A stretch of DNA of 64,000 nucleotides from contig OX419336.1 in assembly GCA_948470475.1 (NCBI GenBank), forward strand, positions 14,350,979 to 14,414,978, given 5' to 3'. Below the pieces are notes generated by a model. The model was given only the letters and a program-made list of their open reading frames with translations. It ran no database searches and was not told where the DNA came from. Shown piece by piece: positions 1 to 11,341 of this stretch; position 1 is the stretch's first letter, and each line of letters opens with the position of its first letter. Position numbers and translations under genes: made by a program. Origin of the DNA: Galaxea fascicularis (Eukaryota; Cnidaria; Anthozoa; Scleractinia; Euphylliidae).

Positions 1-180
1 TTTCATCCCAGTTCACATGCTCACAGAGGAAATCCTCGCCGATTCTACAAGAATTGGAAATTTCAGAAGCACAACTGCAGAAGACACTACTTCCGGCTTA
101 CTGATGCAAGTGGTAGCAAATGGATGGTCTGAAGTAAAGAAAGATTGTCACCCATTTCTTCTAGACTACTGGAGATGAAG

Positions 181-933
181 ATGCAGTTGAGAGCCTGAGA
201 AGCAGTATTCTGGCCAGGAATAACATCAGATTTACTGCAGACAGCACAGAGCTGTGAAGTGTGCCAGATGTTCTCCAGGAGCCAACAACGCGAAACACTT
301 TTGTCCCATGAAGTTCCTCAAAGACCTTGAGAGAAGTTAGGAATTGATTTCTTCGAGTTTCAATCTACCACCTATCTTCTGATAGCCGACTACTACAGTA
401 GGTTTCCTGTGACCAGAAAACTACGCAGCACCACCGCAAACGCTACTACCGAGACTCTGACAGAAGTGTTTAGCGAATATGGAGTACCTCAGGCCGTTAT
501 AACAGATACTGGGCCCCCATTCTCGTCAAAGGAATTTGCAGCTTTTGCAAACCAGTACCGCTTTGACCACATTACATCCAGCCCTCGTTACCTGCAGAGT
601 AATGGTTTCATTGAACGTATGGTACAGCATGTCAAGCAGTCCATGAGAAAGTGTGCAGCCGCAGGACATGATCCAAACTTAGCTATGTTGATCTACAGAG
701 CCACACCCCTTGCTACCAGCATACCATCACCCGCAGAACTATTGAATAGACGAAAGTACAGAGCATTACTTCCAACAAGATCCCCTATCCAGAATCCCCA
801 CAGCCAGATTGTCCGCAAACAAATGGTGAAAGACAAGGGCAAGATGTGCGAGCACTACAAGATAGCAAGGGATCTACCGTCACTACCACAGAATCAGAAA
901 GTGTACGTACAAGTTCATCCCCAGTCTAACTAA
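181..933 (+). pseudogene. Ty3/Gypsy integrase (rve core), broken
   Basis: The product inserts retrotransposon cDNA into the nucleus-borne genome. An upstream block reads like the zinc-binding region, with a surviving C-x2-C in SCEVCQMF. The catalytic triad is visible as D in GIDFFEF, D in VITDTGPPF and E in NGFIER, with the spacing expected of rve domains. A C-terminal part rich in basic residues follows. The open stretch that includes the second D and the E runs 409-933 (about 174 codons) and ends in TAA. An in-frame TGA near 330, where the family usually has Trp (RP-W-EKLG), and stops near 125-200 show that the copy is not intact. No ATG start is expected, since integrase is released from a polyprotein. 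Confidence 0.85.
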
Positions 934-1134
934 TGGACTCCAGCAACTGTTACCAAAACACCGGTTGCGTAGTTGACGAGAGATTGACGATTCATTCGCC
1001 CAGCTCAAGAGACTCACCCAAAACCTGCCGAGAGTGTAAAGCGTGACCACAGCAGTAGCAAAGAAAGACCGAGACGTGTGATTACAAGACCTAAAAGACT
1101 TATAAAGACAATTTAAGGCCTTAAGCTATTTTCA

Positions 1135-1147
1135 ATTAGAGGGGAGA
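1135..1147 (+). promoter_or_regulatory. polypurine tract of the Gypsy element
   Basis: The purine run TTAGAGGGGAGA lies directly before a TGTTATATAATTCC LTR start. This is the expected plus-strand primer position. It also fixes the left edge of the LTR at about 1148. Confidence 0.7.
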
Positions 1148-1390
1148 TGTTATATAATTCCTTCCGTAATCCAATTCATTCTGTCGCCTTTAAGGTGTTT
1201 CACAGCATAGATTAGAGTGTTGTTCAATAGTCTGCATTGTCCTAAATCCGTAATATATGCAGAGACTCTTTTGGAACTTTCTACATTTACATAACTATAT
1301 AAACGTGTGAGTTTAGCTCAGTATTTTTTCAGAGAATATTGAACGTGTGTTGATCTAGGAATAAAACGTTTTGCAAACCGGAGCAGTTGA
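1148..1390 (+). repeat. 3' LTR of the Gypsy element (left edge clear, right edge not)
   Basis: The LTR starts TGTTATATAATTCC just after the polypurine tract. A TATA box (TATATAAA, about 1296-1303) and a polyadenylation signal (AATAAA, 1360-1365) follow in the order expected for U3-R. I cannot place the U5 end. A minisatellite begins near 1389, and a later CACACA near 1828 could also close an LTR that contains the minisatellite. Confidence 0.6.
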
Positions 1391-1722
1391 CAGCTACTTG
1401 AGCTTCTTAGCATACTTGAGGTTCGTGTTCTACTTGGGGCTCCTGGACTACTCGAGCTTCTTGGCGTGTTTGAGGTTCTTGGCCTACTTGGGGTTCTTGG
1501 ACTACTTGAGGTTCTTGGCCTACTTGAAGTTCTTGGACTACTTGAGCTTCTTAGACTACTTGAGGTTGTTGGCCTACTTGGGGTCTTGACTACTCGAGGT
1601 TCTTGGCCAACTTGGGGTTCTTGCACTACTCGAGCTTCTTGGCGTACTTGATGTTCTTGGCCTACTTGGAGTTCTTGGACTACTTCAGCTTCTTGACATT
1701 CTTGAGGTTCTTGGACTACTTT
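1389..1722. repeat. 18-bp minisatellite, about 18 imperfect units
   Basis: The unit is close to GGACTACTTGAGGTTCTT, with substitutions at fixed positions (CTACTTGGGG, CTACTCGAGC). Because 18 is a multiple of 3, several frames on both strands stay open and give six-residue repeats (for example RPRTSS/SPRTPS on the minus strand). These open frames are by-products of the repeat and not genes. The array sits just after the AATAAA of the LTR and may belong to its U5. Confidence 0.9.
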
Positions 1723-1830
1723 GCATACCCATGTATGCCCCTGCTCACATGACTCGCACTCTAGCTCACTTGGCTCATCTTGTGACTTTCTTCACTCGCA
1801 CTGTGACTTGCATGACTCGCTGGGTCACAC

Positions 1831-4202
1831 ATTAGCCGCACAAATCCCTGCGATGAAATCAAAATGACTTGCCTTTTCTATAGATGGCAATCTCTTGGCT
1901 GGGAAACTCAGTTGTTCTTCTTTCAGTCCTTCTCCGGTACAATATATTTAAAGAGCCAAAAGTACATTATGTAGACCAAAATCACTTTATTTCAAGAATT
2001 ACCCTTCCTGCAGCAATATCCCACTGATTGGAAATCAACTAAAGTAAAAATCCACGTGTAAGAACCTAGTAAGAAAAACAAATTTGCGGTTTAATACAAA
2101 CAAACTTAAAATACCTGTGTAGCTAACCAATATGAAGCTTGTTCTTATATGTGGTTACAGTTAAATTATCATAAACATTGTAACCATTGAGTTTGACTTC
2201 GAGATTGCAAGAGTTTCTTGCAAGTTATAGAATTAAAGAACCTAATTAAGAACCTATACTTAACCTACTTTGGCAGTTATATCCTATTCATCCAGAATTT
2301 AAAAAGTGTAGATTCTTACACACGGCTTTTTACTGTATACGTTACCAGGTATAATGATACTGTGCGAAGAGACTCGTAGTAATTTCGTTCAATCATTTAA
2401 TCACTTCTGTGTAGCAACTTCCTCATACCCTGTGTACAGGCCCCCCTTCCTTGATGTGGATCAGTGCTGGGTTGTTGTTGAGTCTTGCTTGTCATGCATG
2501 TTTTATAACAGAACAGCAACCTGACGTTTCATGCATAATGCAATGTAACAAAACCAATTTTGACGTACAATAAAAATGGTGTGATCAAGTACCCCCCACC
2601 AGCTCAGCAGATTTATTAAAACTACTATCAAAAAATAGAACAAACAAAACAAATGGAAAATTTGCCACAATAAAGGTCTTGCTGTACTTAACATTAGTAA
2701 CGTATTATACTGCTTGACTTTCAGCAGGAGCAAATTCTTCGTACTTTGTGTCAAGATCTGTGTGTTTTTACAGTCCAGAAATATTGATTACAAATTCATC
2801 CGAATGTTTATAAGCCATTATCATGCATTGTCAGGCTGATTGCAGTCATAAACCAGTCAAAAGTAGAAGCCGGCCCAGAATCGAACATTGTGTTTGGTCT
2901 ATACTTCTACTTCTTCATCCGACTCTGTCAATGTAGCTTTCACTCGATCATAGGTAAGTAAGTGGAATTGGAAGAAAATGGTTTTGTCAAGGTTGAGCCA
3001 TTTTCCGAGAAAATCGAAAATCGCAAGACACTCGTGAAAAAATCGAATCTTTTTTTTTCTTTTGCCAAAACATCCCTTTTAGTACCCTAATTAAAAAAAA
3101 ATAGTTTTGGGTTCAAGCGATTCATTGTACAGGAGAAATTACAAAAAGTGTGAAAGATCCATTTTTCTGCTGGTTTTTCGCACTCAAAACAACGGAATCT
3201 GACCGCAACTTCGAGAAAACGTTGAACGCATAAGAAACAATCCCTAACATCGAAACTTCAGCCGAGTATTATTTCATACTTACTCTTTAATTTTCTGAAA
3301 GAAAATTTCAAGAAAGAAGTTTTTAACATTTACAATTGACAAATTTGTATCTCTGGAAATGTTAATAAATGAAGGCGAACTTTAACTGTTGTAAAAGCCC
3401 TCTGCTATACCGCTTTCTTGTAAAACCCATATAGAAAAAAACCTTGGTTATTGAACTAAATTACTGGAAATCCAATACAATCTTCACACTAAAGTAAGCA
3501 ATTTTAGTATCAGAGTAAATAAAACTTATGCAAATTAGATGGCCCACTGAATGAATTCATATTTTTAACGCAAAACTTACCATTGCTTGTTGTGAGAGAA
3601 GTTAAATCCATCTCTCAATCTGTTTGTCCTGTTAAGTGGCAACTCATCCATAACTGATTTTGACCAAAATGTGTCCAGCAACTTCAGTGCTTGACCTATC
3701 TAAACACTTCCCACTCAGCGCTTATTACGCATCATCAGACACTTCTGTAACAATGAAACCCGATTATGTTTTGGGCTGAAAATAACATACAGTGATGAAA
3801 ATTAACCACTGCTCAAACCACACAGTTAACAAGGTGAGTATTACTCTTATTGAGCGAACAAATCAGATACTAGACAGGATAACAGGATCATATGATGCAT
3901 AATTTAGCAAACGCGCAGAGATTGGTCACGCTAGCTTCTCACATACAACAGTACGTACTATACTCCGTACACATTGTAAAAAGATTAAGAAGCAATTACA
4001 GCTGTCCCAATGAAAAAATGTACAACTGTACGTCTGTTTATAGATCATCAGTGTAGAAATATTCGACTCTGGGAACAATATTAATATAACATTTCCAGGT
4101 CAAATGCTCCTGGAATAAAATTTATATATTGTCACGAACTGTTTTGCAACTTACTATTGCATGTGCCTCTACAATTTGATTTTAATTGAATTGTTCCCAT
4201 CT
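1831..4202. other. no gene recognised
   Basis: AT-rich sequence with only short, unsupported open frames. No inverted-repeat pair, protein domain or RNA gene was recognised. It may be flank or intron of the gene whose first plausible exon starts near 4203. Confidence 0.5.
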
Positions 4203-4805
4203 AGTATTACAAAATGCTGAAACAGCGTTGGAGGAGTTTGTCTCATTTGTTGGAAGAGCTCTGTTTTTTGTCATGGCTTCGGCAACGTTTCCCTCATGTA
4301 GTTTTTCTGGTTTATTACACGATGCCACACCCTGTGGTTTAAGCAGCGATTACCCAGGCCAAGTTGAAGTTCTTGCTTTAAGAAATTGTACAAGGGATAT
4401 ATTGAGGCACTGCGAGGTGTATGGATTAAAAGCAGATACAGCACTTGACACTGAATGGAAACTGCTGTTAGCAAGAGCAGGTAAATCTTATGTACTGTCT
4501 TACCATCTTACGTAACGGCTAAAAGTGGTGTACATTTCCATCATCTCTTAATCACAGACCTCGATGGTCGTGTTATTCTAAGAAAATCTTCGGGTGCTTT
4601 CCATTCAGCCTTTGAAGCTAGTTCACTTTGACCAGTCCGGTTATTTTGGTCAGTCGAACTCCATTTGGCAAAATTGTTGTGCCCAGTACTTGCGTACCAC
4701 GCTCTTTTGTATCATGCCTGCAAGAACAATATGCAAACGAGTTCATCTCTTTAAAAGTTGCCGGCTTTTATCCACGGCATAAATATTTTGCAAACCTATT
4801 ATAAC

Positions 4806-5049
4806 GCTTACAATAGACTACGAGTAGTCCCCTGTTTTTCCTCAGGGATAGTAGAGCGAGCAAAACGTGAGCGCGCGTGAAAATCACCCCACACGAGAAA
4901 AAGCAAAATGCGGTAGGGAGAGAATTTTTTCTCTCTCCCCGCTGAGTGTCACCTTTTTTCGCGTGGGATGATTTTCACGCCTACTTGCGTTTTGCTCGGT
5001 CTACTCTCCCTGAGGAAAAATGGGGGACTACTCGTAGTCTATGCTTACA
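4806..5049. mobile_element. foldback MITE with 7-bp target duplication
   Basis: Two arms of about 100 bp face each other, starting ATAGACTACGAGTAGTCCCC at 4813 and ending with its complement at 5042. The direct repeat GCTTACA flanks it at 4806-4812 and 5043-5049, and allowing one mismatch extends it to 9 bp. Nothing is encoded. The duplication length suggests hAT- or Mutator-type mobilisation. It lies in an intron of the plus-strand pseudogene. Confidence 0.9.
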
Positions 5050-6145
5050 ATAGCAAAAAAGATCTTTATTCACCACCCCCACCCCCCCCCCACGCACACA
5101 CCTGTCACTGATACACAGATTTTAAGGACATACTTTTTTATGAAAATGCGACCTCGAGATCTCCTAGCACACGAGCCTCTCAACTCGCTTGTGGTGTATG
5201 CAATGGATAATTTTACCTTTACCTTTGTTTAGGGGTATTTGCAGTGGAAGAGTGCCACTTGTCATTGACAATATGCCCTCGTCACAGAGCGAAATTTGGT
5301 ATACGCTGGAGATCCTCAAAAGTGTAGCATTCCCCTAGAAATAGCTGCTCACAAAACAGCCTCAGTCAAAGGCGATCGGCATTTGGACAGCGTTCTATCT
5401 GCATTTATTTTAAACACTGAAGGAATACTTTTTCAAGTTGGATTGCATAAGTTTATCGTAACACTTTTGTAGCTTGTGTATATGCTTTAATTTTAAACGT
5501 GCAAGGACGCAAAGCAACATATGCGCAACTGTTACAATACCCTTTACTCTCCTGTTCCCCTCCCCCCACAAAAGAAAAGATAAAGATATTCTAGTTGGCT
5601 AGTATGTTGATTTGCTCTTGGCTTTGAAGCACAGTAAAGAAATCGGCGATGGCCTTTTAACAAGGTTAACATTTATTTTTGCCACAGCCCTTTGCAGAAT
5701 GTGCAAGCAACATTTCACGGAGACAAACCAACAACAGAAAGTGACACCCACACCAATGATTGAGGTTACTCCATGCGTAGAGCTAGACACTTCAGAAGCA
5801 AATGTAAGTAAGTAAACGGTAACCTTGGATACAGGCAGTTACTCCAACATAACAAATGTCAAAATTGCGAAAGGGCTGAGCAACCGTGAATAAACTGTAA
5901 ACTTTGAAAATGACTCTGAAAATGATTTTAAGACGAATAGGTCACTGTTCGCTTCTTAAAATTCCTTTCAGTCTGGCCGGAGCAGGAGTATTGATAATGA
6001 TAGAGGTATGCATGTGAATTCATAGTTTCTTTTTTAAAATGCTGTATATCTTAAGTTCCAAACTATACTGAAAAAAAAACTAATGTCTAGTGACAAAATA
6101 AAGAGAAATATTGATGTGTAGACGTTTTTTTTTCTGTATGTTACA

Positions 6146-7166
6146 GAACAGCTCAAACTCATCTCCAGGACAAAGTGATACCAGTCAATCTGTTGAAGAG
6201 TTCGCAGAAAGCCTTGGACGTCTTACAATCACTGATGACCCCTTTCTGTCACCAGACACAATAAGCACAGCTTCCACTCAGAGTGATGAGCCCACACATG
6301 TGATCTTATCTGAGCTGCGCAAAAAGCTGAGTGAGTTCCTGGTAGCATGCAAACTTGGAGTGATTCTTCTGAGCGAACAAGACATCAGACAAGGAGAGCC
6401 ACAGAAATAGTAGCAACTGTGCTAAAGAGCGTCACCCCTGATAATGCTGGGGAACTCTGGCGACGTTTAGCCTCTTCCACAGCTATGAATAAGGCCCTAG
6501 GTGTAAGTGAGTTGTCACATTCAGAGCATTTGTATTTAGAGGCCCTACCAGAAACGTACCAGAATGCAACCAGCTGGGACACCCGTAGACAAGTGCTTTT
6601 GAGTATGGCAGGGGTCGGAACTTTCAACGACATTTCCCGTTATATCCCAGGGTTGACGAGATACAGATACTCCATGGCTAATCTTGATCGATCAAAGTTT
6701 GGCCGAGGCATTCAAGTTCCACAACAGCCTACCACACGAATACGAGTAGACTTGAGGCAGCTTGACCACGTTCTTGGTTTCATCAGGAGCCTGCATCTTG
6801 TTCAGGACCTTCCATTTGGGCAAAAACATCTCAAACTTTCGTCTGGTAAGGTTATTCAAGTACCTAATGTAATCCGTAAGATGATACCCAAGCGAGTGGT
6901 ACAACAGTACACTCAGTAATGTTTGGAGACCAACTTCAAACCATTCAGCTACTATGAGAAGGGTACTCTCTGAATGCAGTGCCTCTGTAAGAAAGTCACT
7001 GCAGGGCCTAGATTATTTTGCAGCTGAAGGTGCTCGTGTATTTGATGATCTTGTGGCCCTCGTACACCAAACAGGGGAATTAAATTCCAACAAGGAGTGG
7101 GAGACTACAGTTGTGCAAGCTCTTATGACAACCAAGCAGTATTTGAAGGGGCACTATAAGGTAATG
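6146..7166 (+). pseudogene. N-terminal conserved block of the C2H2 transposase-like gene
   Basis: The block begins after a TTACAG acceptor and ends at a GTAATG donor. Three frames must be joined to read it (breaks near 6390 and 6920), so it is not a single open frame. Visible conserved stretches include GELWRRLASST, YIPGLTRYRY, QDLPFGQKHLKLSSGK, NVIRKMIPKRVVQQY and a terminal VRKSLQGLDY helix. The same order occurs in the expanded family I recall. No catalytic residues can be assigned here. The region probably precedes the RNase H-like core. Confidence 0.6.
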
Positions 7167-7430
7167 TGAATTCTGACTCCAGAAAGACAGCATGAATAAA
7201 ACTAAAAATAAGTACTTATTTTACCTCATCAACAAAATCATTCAGTAAAAAAAAATTGTACTCTCTTTCTTCTCTAAATGGTGCACGTGTGTAACTAGCT
7301 TATATAAATTCTCGAGATTAACAATGCGCGCACGAGGTTAGTGGTCTTTTGTAAGGTTAAGGTTAAAAGTTATTCGCCCCGTCACGTTAATACTTTTTAG
7401 ATCAAAAAATCATTTGATTAACTATTATAT

Positions 7431-8390
7431 TTGAAGTATAAGCACAGACAAACAGTAATGTCAAAAAGTTTGTCTTGTCAACAGGTTCATGTCACTAGCC
7501 CCTCTAACGTAGCAGACCATTGTGTGTTGTTTGCACTTAGTGACAGTAGTGATGCAGATTACCAGCAACAATGCAGTCACCAACACACTGATCTTTGTGA
7601 CCGTTGTCAAAGTCTTCAGGAAACACTGGCAAAGATTGAACGGGTCCTTGGCGAGACGACCTTTCCAACTCAGGACGCGAAAGATGAAGCACTATTTATA
7701 TTCCAGACAGCCCAGCTAGCCATAGTGTCCTGGAAATGCCACATCCTGAGATCAGCTAACCAAGACCACGCGAGAATAGATGCACTGGAGAAACTTGACG
7801 ACAACACTGTCTTGATAATTAACGACTGGGCCATGAAGTTCCTTCCGCAAAAATACAGAGGGTCCCAAACCGACTCGTTTGGTAAGTGAGGTACTCCAGT
7901 CGCAGGGCTTTCTGTACATAGTCCAGTCGTGCAATCAAGGCAGTGCTGCAGTGGTTAAAATCATGCAGGATGTCCTAAATACCATCAAGCTGGAGTACAG
8001 TGAGATAATGCGCGATGTTATCATTTGTCGTCCACCATACTTTCATGCCCAGTGATATCCTCCTCCACTGGCATTGAAATCAAGCGCATTGACTTTTCTG
8101 ACCCACAGGGTGGAAAAGGTGCCGCAGACAGGCTCGTTGCAACCTGCAAGAATCACGTCAGGACCTCCATAAACAAAGGAAGTGACGTGACCAATGTTGA
8201 ACAACTGAAGAGTGCTCTTCTTTCGCATGGGAGGATAGAAGGAGTTTGCGTTGCTGTCATGCAAAGGGTTGAAGAGGATATTATTGGTATCAACAAATTA
8301 AACAATTTCGAGTTTAAAGACAAAATTCTCGAAGTTTGGCGCACTTATGGTATGGGAAAGGGAAAAGAGATCCCTTTGGAAACAACATAA
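7431..8390 (+). pseudogene. RNase H-like core remnant (DNARCYH ... GGKGAADR)
   Basis: A Cys/His-rich stretch (HQHTDLCDRC) precedes a helical part that ends in FLPQKYRGSQTDSFG. The family usually continues with a WHV-type strand, but here the reading frame is lost near 7888. About 8003 onward, DNARCYH followed by IDFSDPQGGKGAADR restores recognisable sequence. The D of DNARCYH fits a second catalytic Asp. The first Asp region is missing, so this copy should be catalytically dead. The open part 8025-8390 ends after a stretch that may contain the last acidic residue, but I cannot assign it. Confidence 0.55.
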
Positions 8391-8837
8391 GAAGGTTAGT
8401 CTTATGAAAACTCACAATTTCATTTTTTTTTTAGTATTATGTCATTGTGCCAATATATATTTTTTAAAGTTTGAGTAAAAGAGTGTACTTTTATTGTTTG
8501 TTATAGCCTTCAGACGCATGCAAGGCATCCATTTCCCGACCTGATATGCAGGAGGAGTGGGTGTCTGCCACCCCGTGGGGTTTTGCTTTGTAAAATACTT
8601 AAGCCTCTATAATTTTATAGCCCTTGATTTGTTCGACAAAATTTTTAAAACGAACATTGCAGAATATGGCGGTTCTGAAGAACATGTCCTCATGAGATGT
8701 AAAAAGCAAACGTTTCATCTGTTCGCGCAGTAAAGTGGACCAAAGGGGCACTCTTCACAGGCTGTGCAGAGTGAAGTCCTGAAGTAGTTGAACAGTGCTG
8801 TTTATGTAAATCTTGTTTCTTTATTTGTTATCTACCT

Positions 8838-9759
8838 CAGAGCATGGCAATAGTTGGCTTTCATCTGAGTTTTCTTCTGGAGACTTTAAATCCCTTAGCC
8901 CAAACCTGACTCAGTCAAGGAAGAAGAAAGAGATGGAAGTAGAGCAGGTTCATGATCCCACTGACCATACAAATGAATTGTCATCCGTGTTTACCTGCCC
9001 TCAGGATGGGTGTGTTAAGGTCTTTCAAAGGATGTCTTCTCTCGATAAACACCTATCTTTAGAAAAATGCACCAAGTATCTAGAGAAACGGTCTTTGTTA
9101 GACCTTGCCAAACTAGGCTACAAGTCCAGGTTGGAGGAGGGCACGACCAGTCAAGTTATTTTGTCTGCATCTTTTAGGGATACAAGAGAGGCTACATCTG
9201 GCAAAGTAGAGGTAAAAGAAGGATGGGTGCTCAAGCTGAGCAAAAAAGGATATCGCTTCAACCAAAACCAGAGGGATTATATAAATGTGAAGTTTACAAT
9301 TGGTCAAACCAGTGGCAGAAAACTGGATGGTGATATCGTATCATGTGAAATGAGACATGTACGAGGATCTGATGGAGTTCGCTTGTTCAAAGTATCCAAG
9401 TTTCTTACCCCGCAGAAGTGCACTTCATATTTCTCACATATTGCAGTGAAGGTCCGACTGGAAACATCCGACGATGCTGAAATCCAAGCTGTAGTAGAAG
9501 AGGAAAACTTTACCATGGCAAGAGAAACAATCCTATCCATCACGCTATAGAACCCCATCACTTACGATCACTACGATATCTGTGCCATGGCCAAGGGAGG
9601 ATCTCTGGAGTGACTTAAACTTGGAATGCTTCAAAACATTTGTCAGCAACTAGAATTAGAAGTATCTCCCAGGCCTGTTCGCTGCAAAGCGCTCTACGTT
9701 GACCTGCTGAAAAAAGCCACCAACAGTTGTACTTGCCAGCTCCGTGGGCAAAATATGTA
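8838..9759 (+). pseudogene. C-terminal C2H2 exon with two in-frame stops
   Basis: The exon follows an ACCTCAG acceptor. A C2H2 finger is clear: CPQDGCVKVFQRMSSLDKH with CTKYLEK after it, so the last metal ligand is Cys instead of His. A basic stretch and a block ending VRLFKVSKFLTPQKC follow. The first stop is at 9548. Translation in the same frame continues to look like the family's tail (LQNICQQLELEVSPRP, ALYVDLLKKATNSCTC) through a second stop near 9611 to a final stop near 9759. The true family C-terminus is therefore encoded but cut off by two nonsense codons. Confidence 0.65.
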
Positions 9760-10257
9760 GAAACAGAAAGTACTACCCTGCTCACAGACGTTTTTTCTGT
9801 TTTGGGAATTTGGTGCGCGCACAAGATAAGCGATTGCTCATGAGAGAGGGCGGAATGCGGTTTTTTTTCTACGTGCACTCGAGGATATCTAAAAATGAAG
9901 AGAGTCTGTGAACAGGCTGGTAAAGTACACAAAGTGTAGAGTTCTGCCTAAACGGTGTTCTTACTTCTCCTCAGAGGCTCCCTCCAGAAGTGAATCATTC
10001 ACCATTTGTTCTCGCCAGAATAACTAAGTCAAGAAAAAAATCTATTTTGTTCATTGTTTTGCTTTCTTTGCTTATTTTTGAAGCTTGTTTATGTTTAAAG
10101 AGTGTTCCTTTTCGGAGAGTGAGATCATTTCTTGTTTGTCAGGCTGAGTCCTTGTTACAAATCAGTCAGTTACCTTTCAGCTCGTGACTATTTCCATGTT
10201 ATAAATGTCTCTCCCCTCTCTAACAAATGAATGACACCTTATCTTATAAATGTGAAG
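9760..10257. other. no gene recognised
   Basis: Sequence between the stop of the C2H2 pseudogene and the next MITE. AATAAA-like words occur but none is convincingly tied to the gene. No domain or repeat pair was recognised. Confidence 0.45.
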
Positions 10258-10857
10258 AGGTATTCTAGCCTGCATAACAGGTGCTTTATGAGCCAAGAGA
10301 GGCGAACGCGGCATTTACTCGAAGCGCAAGATGAGGGATAAAGAGAGATAGAGCTTTATTTTTTCCTCCCCTTGTCACGTTTCATGCTTCGCGCAAAATG
10401 CCGCTTTCACCTAGCCTAGCTCATAAAGCAGGGGCACCCTGTCAAATATCTGTTTGAAGAAGCAAACATTGCCTAGGATTTTCTATAGCTTGAGGAAGGC
10501 TAAAAATTTCTAGATGACCATTCCATTCATGTACACAATTTTCGCAGCTTATGTAATAAATTCCCTCCAATTTTCTGATGTTTAATTTTTCCCATTTCAC
10601 TCCCCAGGTTAGGTTATTTTTCGTACAGAAAGGAAGCCTAAATTTCGGAATCCAAAATGCAATGCGGAAAGGAACTGAGAGACTCAAGTTACCCTAGGAT
10701 GACTGAACAGATATAAATTTCTTAGCGCCACTTAGAAAACATTTCTAGAGATCTTAAAGTACTCTGGATAGCCTAAAAAGTATTTTCAAAGTAATTTGGG
10801 GGGAAACCATCGTTGGGTGCCCCTAATAAAGCGCCTGTTATGCAAGCTGGAGGTATT
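10258..10857. mobile_element. MITE, 586 bp, with AGGTATT target duplication
   Basis: The left end CTAGCCTGCATAACAGGTGC (from 10265) pairs with the right end, whose complement reads CCAGCTTGCATAACAGGCGC (to 10850), giving about 25 bp of inverted repeat with a few mismatches. AGGTATT flanks both sides (10258-10264, 10851-10857). A further imperfect pair of arms (AGGCGAACGCGGCATTT against AAAATGCCGC) lies inside. No coding capacity was found. Confidence 0.85.
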
Positions 10858-11299
10858 TCTGCAAGTTCTCTGAGTTAACCAAAGATAACTTTGTTTATCT
10901 TCATTAAACAACACTTCTAGAGGTCTCTAGAGAAAGCGTTACACGCGAGAATGTGGAATTTTATAACACTCCACATCGCATATTCAGCCCTGCGGAGTGG
11001 TTCTCTTTTTCCCACGCTTGTGGCGTGAATTGGTCATACAGTATTGTGCAAAAGTAATGCAAACGTAATTCGGCGAATTTCGTGAATGTTCGACGATAAT
11101 TAGCGAAATTTCGTTTGGACAGCGCCTTCATGTCAAGACGTACTGTAGAGAGAATCAACAGAATCACTTTAAACTTTATTTGGGACGGCAAACCCGCCAA
11201 AATAAAAAAATGTAAAAATAATAATAATAATAAAAATAAATAAATTGTTGTCAAAAAAAAGTTATTTTATTGTTGGTTATTCACTTTTGCAAACTTGGT

Positions 11300-11315
11300 G
11301 GCTCCTAAAAGAGCC
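11300..11315 (-). promoter_or_regulatory. histone-type 3' stem-loop in the left inverted repeat
   Basis: On the minus strand the sequence GGCTCTTTTAGGAGCC forms a 6-bp stem (last pair U-G) around a four-base UUUA loop. It is preceded by AAAAC and followed by ACCAA. This differs from the usual metazoan histone mRNA 3' stem-loop at one stem base. It lies 26 bp after the stop of the coiled-coil gene, where histone genes carry theirs. Function is inferred only. Confidence 0.6.
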
Positions 11316-11341
11316 GTTTTGTTGTTTGTTCCTTTCCTTAA

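Larger units (their letters stand above)
1..1390 (+). mobile_element. 3' part of a Ty3/Gypsy LTR retrotransposon, cut by the window start
   Basis: The order is H2C2 zinc-binding remnant, integrase core, short C-terminal tail, polypurine tract, LTR start. This is the normal 3' end of a Ty3/Gypsy pol region. Gag, protease, reverse transcriptase and the 5' LTR would lie outside the window. The right limit is uncertain because the LTR runs into a minisatellite and no second LTR is present for comparison. Confidence 0.85.
4203..9759 (+). pseudogene. multi-exon transposase-like C2H2 protein gene, broken
   Basis: Exon-like blocks with matching splice signals line up on the plus strand: 4203-4481 (after CATCTAG, before GTAAAT), about 5680-5803 (Cys pair CRMCKQHF, donor GTAAGT), about 5978-6004, about 6146-7166, 7480-7887, 8025-8390 and 8838-9759. 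From memory, the combination resembles a gene family expanded in anthozoans and fish: a zinc-knuckle N-terminus, an RNase H-like block with DNARCYH and GGKGAADR, and a C-terminal C2H2 finger. I infer a transposase or transposase-derived protein. The first catalytic region of the RNase H fold appears deleted near 7890, there are frameshifts near 6390, 6920 and 8000, and two in-frame stops near the 3' end. No terminal inverted repeats were found around it. Confidence 0.65.

Noticed and set aside
1318..1651. Overlapping open frames on both strands with six-residue repeats
   Set aside because: They follow from an 18-bp tandem repeat, whose length is a multiple of three. No start, splice or domain evidence supports a protein.
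1389..1722. CRISPR-like array
   Set aside because: The units are contiguous, with no spacers, and the genome context is animal.
4186..4515. Independent 109-codon gene
   Set aside because: It fits better as an exon (acceptor CATCTAG, donor GTAAAT) of the downstream plus-strand gene. As a single gene it has no domain.
5060..5100. Possible G-quadruplex or regulatory C-rich tract
   Set aside because: A short C-rich low-complexity run without regularly spaced G tracts on the other strand. No supporting context.
11300..11315. A real histone gene next to the stem-loop
   Set aside because: No histone fold sequence lies on either side. The hairpins belong to the inverted repeats of the Merlin-like element.
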